Source of the DNA: Akkermansia sp.
GTDB lineage: Bacteria; Verrucomicrobiota; Verrucomicrobiia; Verrucomicrobiales; Akkermansiaceae
DNA length: 6,804 nt
NCBI GenBank assembly: GCA_020047775.1
Contig: JAIFNK010000129.1
Span: 1-6,804, forward strand
Direction of reading: 5' to 3'
Made by a program: the position numbers and the translations under genes. The notes under the pieces are model-generated. The model was not told the DNA's origin. It did no database searches and worked only from the letters and a program-made list of their open reading frames with translations. Position 1 is the stretch's first letter; every line of letters starts with the position of its first letter. Positions 1-6,565 of the stretch are shown piece by piece.

Positions 1-100
1 GCCGCTCGCGCTGGATCGGCTGGTCGATGGCACCGACGGAGGCTCCGGCTCCGACGTGGAGCGGGGTGCGGGTGAAGAGGTAGAGGATCTTGGTTTGCAT
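1..100 (-). CDS. cmr4: Cmr4 (Cas7-family RAMP), N-terminal fragment, type III-B CRISPR effector backbone
   Basis: Only the first 33 codons are present; the gene continues beyond the left edge. The translation begins MQTKILYLFTRTPLHVGAGA and continues SVGAIDQPIQRER. This matches the highly conserved Cmr4 start: a first RAMP beta strand, then PLHVGAG, then the I-D-x-P-I-Q-R-E motif. In this family Cmr4 forms the repeated backbone of the Cmr complex, binds the crRNA, and cuts the target RNA at 6-nt intervals. The motif aspartate falls at residue 26, the position reported as catalytic in Pyrococcus furiosus Cmr4, so RNase activity is probably retained. The following residue is Gln, where I expect Leu or Arg more often. 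The start ATG lies 59 bases after the toxin stop codon. I see no Shine-Dalgarno sequence before it. It is the third cmr gene of a leftward operon, separated from cmr3 by a toxin-antitoxin pair. Confidence 0.92.
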   Translation of the reverse strand, partial: MQTKILYLFTRTPLHVGAGASVGAIDQPIQRER

Positions 101-159
101 GATGGGAGATTTGGGGAGCGAGGCAGGGAAGGGGAAGGCGCGGGATGTCCGGGGATGTT

Positions 160-540
160 TCACCAGAGGGTTTTGATGCCGGGGTATTGGATGATTTTTT
201 CATCCGAGGTAACGATGGTAAAATTGTGGATCAGGGCGGTGGCGATGATCAGGCGATCGAAGGGGTCTTTGTGGATTGGGGGCAGGGCTGCGGCTTTCAC
301 GGTGTTCTGGCGTGTCATGGAGAGTTCGTTAAGCTGATGGTTCTGCAAGAGGCGTTCATACCAGTCGAGGGGCTTGTGGTTGATGGAGAGTTTGCCGGTG
401 GCATGCTTAATGGCCACCTCCCACAAGGATACCAGGCTAACAAACACCTCCGGCGTGCTTTCCACGGCATGGGTGGCCCGCGTGGAAAGTGAGCCCCCGG
501 AGAGGGCGAACAACGCGCAAGTATCCAAGAGGTATTTCAT
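160..540 (-). CDS. PIN-domain toxin, VapC-like ribonuclease of a type II toxin-antitoxin pair
   Basis: A 126-aa single-domain PIN protein of normal family length. The N-terminal MKYLLDTCAL supplies the first acidic residue (D6). SLWEVAIK gives E41, HKDPFDRLIIATA gives D92 and D95, and IVTSDEKI gives D113. Together these form the usual PIN metal-binding acidic cluster, so the enzyme looks intact. The GKL and DPFDRLIIA motifs resemble the PIN subgroup commonly paired with Phd-type antitoxins. Family knowledge predicts a Mg2+-dependent endoribonuclease that blocks translation by cutting tRNA, rRNA or mRNA; the target cannot be read from sequence. I chose the ATG at 540 because it overlaps the antitoxin stop as ATGA, indicating translational coupling. 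An in-frame ATG at 558 would add six residues (MAQRIP) before the conserved MKYLLDT. The gene sits between cmr3 and cmr4, in the same direction. Confidence 0.93.
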   Translation of the reverse strand: MKYLLDTCALFALSGGSLSTRATHAVESTPEVFVSLVSLWEVAIKHATGKLSINHKPLDWYERLLQNHQLNELSMTRQNTVKAAALPPIHKDPFDRLIIATALIHNFTIVTSDEKIIQYPGIKTLW

Positions 541-791
541 CGGTATTCGCTGGGCCATTCGTCCTCCGTGAGTGCTTCAGTGGGGTCATAACCCGGCGCA
601 AAGGTCACCCGCAGGGAGGGATCGGGTGTGAGGTTGCGCCGGAATGGTTGCGATGGGGTTTGTGGGCGGCGGCGGATTTCGGCGACTTCTTTGCCATTGC
701 GGCAGAGAATGACGGTTTCGCCATCCTCCTCGACGGCTTTGACGAGCGCGGAAAGGCGGCTTTTCGCCTCGTGCATGTTGATGGTAATCAT
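537..791 (-). CDS. Phd/YefM-family antitoxin partner of the PIN toxin
   Basis: An 84-aa protein, typical antitoxin size. The N-terminal half (MITINMHEAKSRLSALVKAV, then a GETVILCRNGKEVAEI segment) is the Phd/YefM DNA-binding and dimerisation fold. The C-terminal tail, rich in Pro, Asp and Glu and ending DPTEALTEDEWPSEYR, is the usual flexible toxin-neutralising segment. In this family the antitoxin wraps the PIN toxin to inhibit it and, alone or in complex, represses its own promoter. The stop codon overlaps the toxin ATG by four bases, so the pair is presumably cotranslated. The start lies 32 bases after the cmr3 stop, next to a perfect palindrome that is a probable operator. No Shine-Dalgarno sequence is visible. 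Confidence 0.93.
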   Translation of the reverse strand: MITINMHEAKSRLSALVKAVEEDGETVILCRNGKEVAEIRRRPQTPSQPFRRNLTPDPSLRVTFAPGYDPTEALTEDEWPSEYR

Positions 792-793
792 GG

Positions 794-810
794 TTAGCTA
801 GGCTAGCTAA
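794..810. promoter_or_regulatory. Perfect 17-bp palindrome, probable operator of the toxin-antitoxin pair
   Basis: The sequence TTAGCTAGGCTAGCTAA has two 8-base arms that are exact reverse complements around a single central base. It ends three bases before the antitoxin start codon and lies wholly in the 32-base gap after cmr3. Each arm contains the self-complementary hexamer TAGCTA, so the site holds two such hexamers spaced 9 bp apart, start to start. Phd/YefM antitoxins bind short palindromes at their own promoters, which makes operator the natural reading. A protein bound here would also cover the translation start region. A hairpin role in RNA is possible, but the arms are AT-rich and lack a trailing U-tract, so it is not a typical terminator. 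Confidence 0.7.
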
Positions 811-827
811 TGCGGTGGGGATGTCAA
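800..827 (-). promoter_or_regulatory. Candidate sigma70-type promoter for the antitoxin-toxin pair
   Basis: On the minus strand an exact TTGACA (822-827) overlaps the cmr3 stop codon. Sixteen bases later comes TAGCCT (800-805), a 3-of-6 match to TATAAT that lies inside the palindrome. Transcription would begin only two or three bases before the antitoxin ATG, giving an almost leaderless mRNA; this would fit the missing Shine-Dalgarno sequence. The -35 box is good and the -10 box is poor. An operator overlapping the -10 box is a standard autoregulatory layout. Confidence 0.35.
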
Positions 828-2128
828 GGGCCGGGGTGGAAGTTCCAGGCGGAGCAGACGCCGAGGCCGAAGCCTTTTTCGCCCATGAGGGTGGAGCGGC
901 GGTTTTGGATTTCCGTGCCGGAGGAGGTGCCATGCCAGTTGAGGGCGGCGGCGAGTTTTCCGGGTTCGGCGGTGATGAAATAATAGACGGAACCGGCGGG
1001 GACGGCGAGATGGGTGGCTTTGGGGCCGGGGCCTCGATCTTCCAGGCCGTTGTCCAGGGCGTAGCCGGTGACGGGGATGGGCTTGCCGGTCATGGCGGCG
1101 ACGAGGGTGGCGGGGATCGGTTTGCCTTCAGGGACTTTCCTGCGTTTGGCGGCATTTCTGCCGGGACCGTCAAGGAGTTGGACCTCGCCGGTTTCATCAA
1201 TCCAACTTGGCAGCCAGCCGCCTGGGTGGTCACCGATGATCGGAAAAATGGCGGGTGTCAGGAGAATCCACTTGAGGAGGAATTTTCCGTCGTGCGGGGT
1301 GAATCCGGCAGTTTTTCCTAACGGCAGCGGGAGGGTGGAGGTGGTGGATAGCTCGGCGGAGCAGAGGCGCTGCTGGCCGCCGACGAGAACGTGGTTTTCG
1401 GATTCGAAGAGGTGGGGGATGAGGTCGCGGGTGCGCGCGGGGTCGCTGTTGATTTTGTCATGGGCTTCGGCGAGGACGCCGAGTTTCCAGCCGGCGCGGA
1501 GGCGGAGGTAGTGGGCGGAGTAGAAGCGCTCGCCGTGCTGGGTGCCGGTGGCGGGATCGATGCCGATGCCGTAGTTGAACTCGGTATCGGAGAAATCGGA
1601 GTCGGATTTGAAGAACGGGCGGGCGGCGAGTTCGTCGCGGGGACGGCTGCCGAGGTAGGTGTTCCATGCGCCTTCGCTCCACCAGGGACGGAGGATGTCT
1701 TTGGAGGGCTCGCCGGTGTTGGCGACAGGAAATTTCAAGGGCTTGGGCAGGCTGGAGAAAGCCGGGTCGAAGTCCCTGGCAAGCGGGTGATAGGTGGTCG
1801 CGGTGGAGTCGGGTTTTCCGGCATCGAGAGGGCGGGGGAAGAACCAGGTGTGGGCAAGGCCTTGGATACAGACGGGAAACGGCCCGGCGGTGGCGAGCGA
1901 GCCGAATTTGCGGTCGCGGTGCTCGTCCTTTTCGGAGTAATCGCCGTTCCTGCCCCGGCGGTGGGCATGAGCGCCCTCGATGGATGCCCGGTGCAGCGCG
2001 GCGTGGAGGGCCGCATTGGTGACGGTGGGAAGCGGCCAGGCGGCACCGTGTCCCGCGAGGGAGCCGCCCATGGGACGGCCGTCGCGGAAGAAGAGGATGT
2101 CAGAGGGGTGGAGGAGGAGGGTGTTCAT
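824..2128 (-). CDS. cmr3: Cmr3 (Cas5-family RAMP), type III-B CRISPR effector subunit
   Basis: A 434-aa protein, full length for Cmr3. It opens with the family signature: LFFRDGRPMGG (residues 12-22), then WPLPTVTNAALHAAL. The central segment GIGIDPATG with FYSAHYLRL (about 187-210) is typical of the family, and LVGGQQRL follows (248-255). A glycine-rich RAMP loop, GEKGFGLGV (416-424), lies near the C-terminus, so the protein is not truncated despite the toxin-antitoxin pair just downstream. In the Cmr complex, Cmr3 binds the 5-prime repeat-derived tag of the crRNA and joins Cmr2 to the Cmr4 backbone. Its ATG overlaps the cmr2 stop as ATGA, which indicates translational coupling and near-equal production with Cmr2. 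The gene is strongly GC-rich, and long open frames on the opposite strand here are shadows of it. Confidence 0.93.
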   Translation of the reverse strand: MNTLLLHPSDILFFRDGRPMGGSLAGHGAAWPLPTVTNAALHAALHRASIEGAHAHRRGRNGDYSEKDEHRDRKFGSLATAGPFPVCIQGLAHTWFFPRPLDAGKPDSTATTYHPLARDFDPAFSSLPKPLKFPVANTGEPSKDILRPWWSEGAWNTYLGSRPRDELAARPFFKSDSDFSDTEFNYGIGIDPATGTQHGERFYSAHYLRLRAGWKLGVLAEAHDKINSDPARTRDLIPHLFESENHVLVGGQQRLCSAELSTTSTLPLPLGKTAGFTPHDGKFLLKWILLTPAIFPIIGDHPGGWLPSWIDETGEVQLLDGPGRNAAKRRKVPEGKPIPATLVAAMTGKPIPVTGYALDNGLEDRGPGPKATHLAVPAGSVYYFITAEPGKLAAALNWHGTSSGTEIQNRRSTLMGEKGFGLGVCSAWNFHPGP

Positions 2129-3840
2129 GCGAGGGCGTGCCTTTCGGCGGATTGATGATCGGGCAGGTTGCGGTGAATGAAGGCGAGGGTGGTGCAGAGG
2201 CCGATGATGGCCGTGAGGGCCGTTTGCGTTTCGGCATCAAGGTGGTTGAGGTAATTCGCCAATGGTTCGCGGAGTTCATCGGCGATGGCTTTCGATCCTT
2301 GGCGGGTGGCGGCGTGGTGGAATTCCTTTTCGATCAGCTCGTGCGCGGGGAATCCGGCGACGTCGGATTGACGGGAAATTCCGGTCCTGGCGGTGAGGTA
2401 GGGCTCGAGAAGCTGGCAGACGCGGTGGGGGAATTTTGCGCTGAGTTTCTGGTCGGACATGGCTTTGAAAATGGCGTCATGCAGTTCGACGGCTCCGTCG
2501 TCCCATTTTGCGCCCCATTGGGAGATTTCGCCGGAGCGTTTCATGAGCGTGATGGAAAAGGCGGAGCGGCCCACGGTGTTCTTGGCGCGTTTCTCGGCGT
2601 TTTGGGCGGCCCGGATGAGATCTTGCAGCGGGGACTTGAAGTGGGCGATGGCGATGCCGGCGGAGGCGTCGGGTGAATGTCCGTCCTTGCCTTTGATTGA
2701 AAGGGTGGACTTCGTGAATGCGCCCCGGAGTTGATTCGCAACTGCAAGCGCGGCATCCGCAGGGACGAGGGCGACCACGTCATCCCCCCCGGCATAGATG
2801 AGGAAACCGAGCGGAATGCCGGTCCTTGCATCCGGCTTTTCGACGATTTTCCGGACTTCCCCGAGCGCGAATTGGGAGAGGGCTTTACTGAAGTCGGAGT
2901 GATGTTCGCGGAGTCGGGATCCGTCCGCGAGATTTTCGCCGCTGACCCATTTACCGATGGAGTCGCCGTCGAAGGCGATGGCGGCGAGGTATTTTTCCCC
3001 GGAAGGGCGCTCCGGATCATCCTCGTCGTCTTTCCGGTTGTCGCGGGCGGCAATGGCGCGGGTGGAACGGATGGGGAAGCCATTGGAATCGGCCTTGAGA
3101 CCGAGCACATCGACGAGGTAGGCGAGGTGCCAGACGCGTTTGATGAGGGAGATGGCGGAGAGGTGGTCGTCGTGCTTGAATAGATTTCGATAGTCGTTGT
3201 CCCGGATCCTCTTCCTCAACTCGTCGCTGCCACGGACGAGGGCCTGATCCTTGCCTGAGAGACTGTCTTTTTCCCCGCCATGACCGGGTGGGATTGCTTT
3301 AAAATCGCGAGTCTGGCGAACCGCGTCGAGATGCCATGCGTTCCGCTGATAGGCGGATTCGTAGTCATTTGCCAGAGGGGTGATCTGCCAGGCGATTGAG
3401 AGAAAACTATCCGTCTGGCCGAAGAAGACGGTCTGTGATTCTTCAGCGTGCAGAATGTTTTGGAAAACGAGCGACTTGAGGCAAGACTGGGCGATTTTTC
3501 GCCATTCTTGACGGATGGCCTTTTCCACGGCCTCAGCCACCGCGATCGGGTTCGGGCCATCAAGAATCGCGACGAACAGATTGGGTAGATTGGGGGTGAG
3601 TTGATCCTGTTGATGGGAGGACAATCTCCAGATGTCGGGCTGGTCGAGCAGGGGTTGGCGTTCAGAATTGGGGAAGATGAGTTCGCCTCCGCGTTCGGTC
3701 AGCTTTCTGATACCGGCCGCAGTGAGAAAGCTCAGCAGGTAGGAGCCACTCCAGAGGTCCCGGGTCGAGCGGGCGGCGGCGATGAAGTCCTGCACCGGGC
3801 CGATCTGGAACTTGATGATGATCTTAAGGGGGGTATTCAT
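2125..3840 (-). CDS. cmr2: Cmr2/Cas10, signalling subunit of the type III-B complex, without an HD nuclease domain
   Basis: A 571-aa Cas10 of the Cmr2 type. It starts directly in the first palm region with KFQIGPVQDFIAAARSTRDL (residues 10-29). TPNLPNLF (82-89), AIAFDGDSIGKW (287-298) and YAGGDDVVALV (349-359) follow. GGDD at 351-354 is the cyclase motif of the second palm domain and DGD at 291-293 is a second conserved acidic motif. In type III systems, target-RNA binding makes this domain convert ATP to cyclic oligoadenylates that activate separate effectors. The N-terminal HD nuclease found in longer Cmr2 proteins (roughly 850-1000 aa) is absent, so no Cas10 ssDNase is expected. The zinc-knuckle positions read DSLSG (192-196) and LSAIS (227-231) where CxxCG and LCxxC are usual; only three Cys remain (120, 475, 549). 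I chose the ATG at 3840 because conserved sequence begins six residues later. An upstream in-frame ATG at 3921 would add 27 residues with no family resemblance. This is the first gene of the leftward operon. Confidence 0.94.
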   Translation of the reverse strand: MNTPLKIIIKFQIGPVQDFIAAARSTRDLWSGSYLLSFLTAAGIRKLTERGGELIFPNSERQPLLDQPDIWRLSSHQQDQLTPNLPNLFVAILDGPNPIAVAEAVEKAIRQEWRKIAQSCLKSLVFQNILHAEESQTVFFGQTDSFLSIAWQITPLANDYESAYQRNAWHLDAVRQTRDFKAIPPGHGGEKDSLSGKDQALVRGSDELRKRIRDNDYRNLFKHDDHLSAISLIKRVWHLAYLVDVLGLKADSNGFPIRSTRAIAARDNRKDDEDDPERPSGEKYLAAIAFDGDSIGKWVSGENLADGSRLREHHSDFSKALSQFALGEVRKIVEKPDARTGIPLGFLIYAGGDDVVALVPADAALAVANQLRGAFTKSTLSIKGKDGHSPDASAGIAIAHFKSPLQDLIRAAQNAEKRAKNTVGRSAFSITLMKRSGEISQWGAKWDDGAVELHDAIFKAMSDQKLSAKFPHRVCQLLEPYLTARTGISRQSDVAGFPAHELIEKEFHHAATRQGSKAIADELREPLANYLNHLDAETQTALTAIIGLCTTLAFIHRNLPDHQSAERHALA

Positions 3841-3893
3841 TTGGTAGGATGTTAGGGGTCGCCCCTCTTGACGCAAGCACCAAAGTCCCCGGA

Positions 3894-3909
3894 GACATCC
3901 CGGGATATC
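3894..3909. repeat. Imperfect 16-bp palindrome between cmr2 and clpB
   Basis: GACATCCCGGGATATC has 8-base arms that pair at 7 of 8 positions around the central CCCGGG. It lies midway between the divergent starts and just upstream of the candidate clpB -35 box, a suitable place for a regulator of one or both directions. It does not resemble the CIRCE heat-shock element. In GC-rich DNA a palindrome built on CCCGGG can arise by chance. Confidence 0.3.
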
Positions 3910-3914
3910 GCGGG

Positions 3915-3943
3915 TTGCCATGAGGTTTTCTTCGAGCTAGAGT
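3915..3943 (+). promoter_or_regulatory. Candidate sigma70-type promoter of clpB
   Basis: TTGCCA (3915-3920, five of six matches to TTGACA) is followed after exactly 17 bases by TAGAGT (3938-3943, four of six matches to TATAAT). Transcription would begin near 3950, about 12 bases before the ATG at 3962. This also argues against the alternative GTG start at 3944, which would lie upstream of the transcript. I see no clear heat-shock sigma32-type promoter. Confidence 0.4.
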
Positions 3944-3961
3944 GTGATCAAATCTACGGCC

Positions 3962-6535
3962 ATGGGACTCGAAAAAATCACTCAAAAGCTCCAGGAGGCT
4001 CTTCAGTCGGCCCAGAGCATCGCCTCGAAATCCGCTCATCCGGAGTTGAAAAGCCTGCACGTCCTGCTCGCTCTCCTCCAGCAGGAAGGGGGAATCACCA
4101 CGCCGATCCTGCAAAAAGCCGGCGTGGATATTTCCCGGCTTAAAATCGCAGTGGCCGCCGCACTGGCCCGGGAACCCAGTGTCCAAGGCGCATCCACCCA
4201 GCCGCAGATCAGCGTCGGGCTGCGCTCCACGCTGGATGCCGCCGACACCGCCCGCGAATCGCTTGGCGACGATTATTTGAGCGTCGAGCATTTCATTCTC
4301 GGGTCGCTGAAAGGGGATTCGCCTGCCGGAAAACTCCTCAAGGAGGCTGGTCTCGATGAAAAAAAAGCCCGCGATGCCATCACCGGCGTCCGTGGCGGGC
4401 AGAAGGTCACCGACGACTCACCGGAGGGAAAATATCAGACGCTCGAAAAATACGGCACCGACCTCACCGCCCGCGCCCGCGAGGGGAAAATCGATCCGGT
4501 CATCGGCCGCGACGAGGAAATCCGCCGCGTGCTGCAAGTGCTTTCCCGCCGCACCAAGAACAATCCGGTGCTCATCGGCGAACCCGGCGTCGGCAAGACC
4601 GCCATCGTCGAGGGACTCGCCCGGCGCATCGTTTCCGGCGACGTGCCGGATTCGATGAAGGACAAGCGCATCATCGCCATGGATCTCGGTGGTATGTTAG
4701 CCGGCGCGAAATATCGCGGCGAGTTCGAGGAGCGGCTCAAGGCGTTTCTCAAGGAGGTTACCGATTCCGAGGGCCAGATCATCCTCTTCATTGACGAACT
4801 TCACACCATCGTCGGTGCTGGTGCCAGCGAGGGTGCCGTGGATGCCTCGAACCTGCTCAAGCCCCAGCTCGCCCGCGGCGAACTGCGCACCATCGGCGCG
4901 ACCACGCTGGATGAATACCGCAAGCACATCGAAAAGGACGCCGCGCTGGAGCGCCGTTTCCAACCGGTGATGGTCGGCGAGCCCTCGGTGGAGGATTCCA
5001 TCGCCATCCTCCGCGGTCTCAAGGAACGCTACGAAGTCCACCACGGCGTCCGCATCCAGGACGGTGCTCTCGTCGCCGCCGCCACTCTATCCGACCGATA
5101 TATTTCCGGGCGTTTCCTTCCCGACAAGGCGGTCGATTTGATCGACGAAGCCGCCGCCCGTCTGAAGATCGAGCTCGATTCGATGCCTACCGAGATCGAC
5201 GTGTTGGAGCGGCAGATTCTCCAACTGGAAATGGAGAAAAAAGCCCTCGAAAAGGAAACCGACAAGGCTTCCCAAGTCCGCTTGGAAAAGGTCAAGGAAG
5301 AGCAGGCGAACCTCCGTGAAAAATCTTCCGGCCTCATGGCCCAGTGGCGAAATGAAAAGGCGATCATCGACCTGGTCCGCGCCGCGCAGGGGAAAATCGA
5401 GACGCTCAAGGGGGATACCGAGCGCGCCCAGCGCATCGGCGATCTCACGAGAGCCTCCCAAATTACCTACGGTGATTTGCCCGAGGCCCATCGCGAGCTG
5501 GAAGCCGCCAAGGAACAACTCGCCATGCGCCAGACCCAAGGCGCACTGCTCAAGGAGGAAGTCACCGAGGACGACATCGCCCGCATCGTTTCCTCGTGGA
5601 CCGGCATTCCCGTGAACCGCTTGCAGGAGGGCGAGAAACAAAAACTCGTCAGCATGGAATCCCGTCTCGGCGAGCGGGTCGTCGGACAGAAAAAGGCCAT
5701 CAAAGCCGTCGCCAACGCCGTGCGCCGCGCTCGGGCCGGATTTCAGGATGAAAACCGCCCGATTGGTTCGTTCATTTTCCTCGGCCCCACCGGCGTCGGA
5801 AAAACCGAACTCTCCAAAGCGCTGGCGGAATTTCTCTTCGACGACGAGGGCGCGATGATCCGCATCGACATGTCCGAATACATGGAAAAACACAGCGTTG
5901 CCAGGCTCATTGGTGCGCCTCCCGGCTACGTCGGGTACGAAGAAGGCGGCCAACTCAGCGAACGCGTTAGACGCAAGCCATACTCCGTGGTGCTTTTCGA
6001 CGAGATTGAAAAAGCCCACCCCGATGTCTTCAACGTCCTGCTCCAGGTGCTCGACGACGGCCGCATCACCGACGGCCAGGGCCGCACCGTGGACTTCCGG
6101 AACACCGTGCTGATCATGACATCCAACATCGGCTCGCAGTTCATCCTGCACGAGGAAAACGTCGAGCAACGCGAAGCCAAGGTCACCGAAGCGCTGCGCG
6201 GCCACTTCCGCCCCGAGTTCCTCAACCGCATCGATGAGATCATCATTTTCGACCGCCTCAAGCGCGACGAAATCACCACCATCGTCGATCTGCAACTCGC
6301 CCGCGTCCGCCAGCGCCTCGCGAAACAAGGCCTCGGCCTCGCGCTATCAGAAGCCGCCAAGGAACACATCGGTGACAAGGGCTATGATCCGATTTACGGA
6401 GCGCGGCCGCTCAAGCGTGTTATCCAACACCTGCTGCTAGATCCGCTCAGCCTGGACGTGCTCGACGGCAAGTTCATCGACGGAGACGTGATCCAAGCCG
6501 ATGTGGAAACCGGGGAGATTGTCTTCAGGAAGTGA
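3962..6535 (+). CDS. clpB: ClpB, ATP-dependent protein disaggregase (Hsp104 family)
   Basis: A complete 857-aa ClpB, the same length as the E. coli protein. Residues 1-145 are the double Clp N-domain. AAA+ module 1 has Walker A GEPGVGKT (206-213), pore loop KYRG (250-253), Walker B ILFIDE (274-279) and arginine fingers R331/R332. A coiled-coil middle domain spans about 410-525 and marks this as ClpB rather than ClpA or ClpC. AAA+ module 2 has Walker A GPTGVGKT (608-615), pore loop GYVGYE (655-660), Walker B VVLFDE (676-681), arginine finger R756 and sensor-2 GARP (813-816). The protein forms cytoplasmic hexamers that thread aggregated proteins through the central pore, working with DnaK, DnaJ and GrpE. 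I chose the ATG at 3962 because [14 protein letters not shown] aligns with the usual ClpB start; a GTG at 3944 would add six residues. It is divergent from cmr2 and probably functionally unrelated to it. Confidence 0.97.
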   Translation: MGLEKITQKLQEALQSAQSIASKSAHPELKSLHVLLALLQQEGGITTPILQKAGVDISRLKIAVAAALAREPSVQGASTQPQISVGLRSTLDAADTARESLGDDYLSVEHFILGSLKGDSPAGKLLKEAGLDEKKARDAITGVRGGQKVTDDSPEGKYQTLEKYGTDLTARAREGKIDPVIGRDEEIRRVLQVLSRRTKNNPVLIGEPGVGKTAIVEGLARRIVSGDVPDSMKDKRIIAMDLGGMLAGAKYRGEFEERLKAFLKEVTDSEGQIILFIDELHTIVGAGASEGAVDASNLLKPQLARGELRTIGATTLDEYRKHIEKDAALERRFQPVMVGEPSVEDSIAILRGLKERYEVHHGVRIQDGALVAAATLSDRYISGRFLPDKAVDLIDEAAARLKIELDSMPTEIDVLERQILQLEMEKKALEKETDKASQVRLEKVKEEQANLREKSSGLMAQWRNEKAIIDLVRAAQGKIETLKGDTERAQRIGDLTRASQITYGDLPEAHRELEAAKEQLAMRQTQGALLKEEVTEDDIARIVSSWTGIPVNRLQEGEKQKLVSMESRLGERVVGQKKAIKAVANAVRRARAGFQDENRPIGSFIFLGPTGVGKTELSKALAEFLFDDEGAMIRIDMSEYMEKHSVARLIGAPPGYVGYEEGGQLSERVRRKPYSVVLFDEIEKAHPDVFNVLLQVLDDGRITDGQGRTVDFRNTVLIMTSNIGSQFILHEENVEQREAKVTEALRGHFRPEFLNRIDEIIIFDRLKRDEITTIVDLQLARVRQRLAKQGLGLALSEAAKEHIGDKGYDPIYGARPLKRVIQHLLLDPLSLDVLDGKFIDGDVIQADVETGEIVFRK

Positions 6536-6565
6536 TGTCGGATAGACACGCGGTCCGGCCTTGAA

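Larger units (their letters stand above)
3841..3961. promoter_or_regulatory. Divergent cmr2-clpB intergenic region
   Basis: These 121 bases separate two start codons facing away from each other and must carry promoters for both directions. For the leftward cmr operon the best match I found is weak: TTGCGT (3871-3876, minus strand), a 16-base gap, and TAACAT (3849-3854), leaving a leader of a few bases. A small inverted repeat, AGGGG-TCG-CCCCT (3854-3866), overlaps that -10 box. The rightward promoter and a palindrome are listed separately. No CRISPR repeat is present. Confidence 0.5.

Noticed and set aside
160..791. Base composition as proof that the toxin-antitoxin pair was recently acquired
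   Set aside because: Sampled lines of the toxin gene are near 55% GC against about 65% for cmr3, but the antitoxin (about 60%) and the first half of cmr2 (about 54%) are similarly low, so the contrast is not diagnostic.
1391..2155. A 254-codon plus-strand frame rich in Gly, Ala, Val and Glu opposite cmr3
   Set aside because: Low-complexity composition and complete overlap with the well-supported cmr3 mark it as a shadow.
3166..3174. His-Asp-Asp-His at Cmr2 residues 223-226 as a possible relocated HD nuclease motif
   Set aside because: It lies in the degenerate zinc-knuckle segment, with no helices or further His/Asp spacing typical of an HD domain.
3841..3921. A 27-residue N-terminal extension of Cmr2 from the ATG at 3921
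   Set aside because: The extra residues show no family resemblance and would fill most of the divergent promoter region. The ATG at 3840 sits right before the conserved start.
3934..3940. GAGCTAG near clpB as a second copy of the antitoxin operator half-site
   Set aside because: Only the six bases AGCTAG are shared and there is no second arm, so chance is the better explanation.
5087..6328. A 413-codon open frame on the minus strand inside clpB
   Set aside because: It is fully antisense to a clear ClpB, has no recognisable motif, and is the expected shadow of GC-rich codons in a conserved gene.
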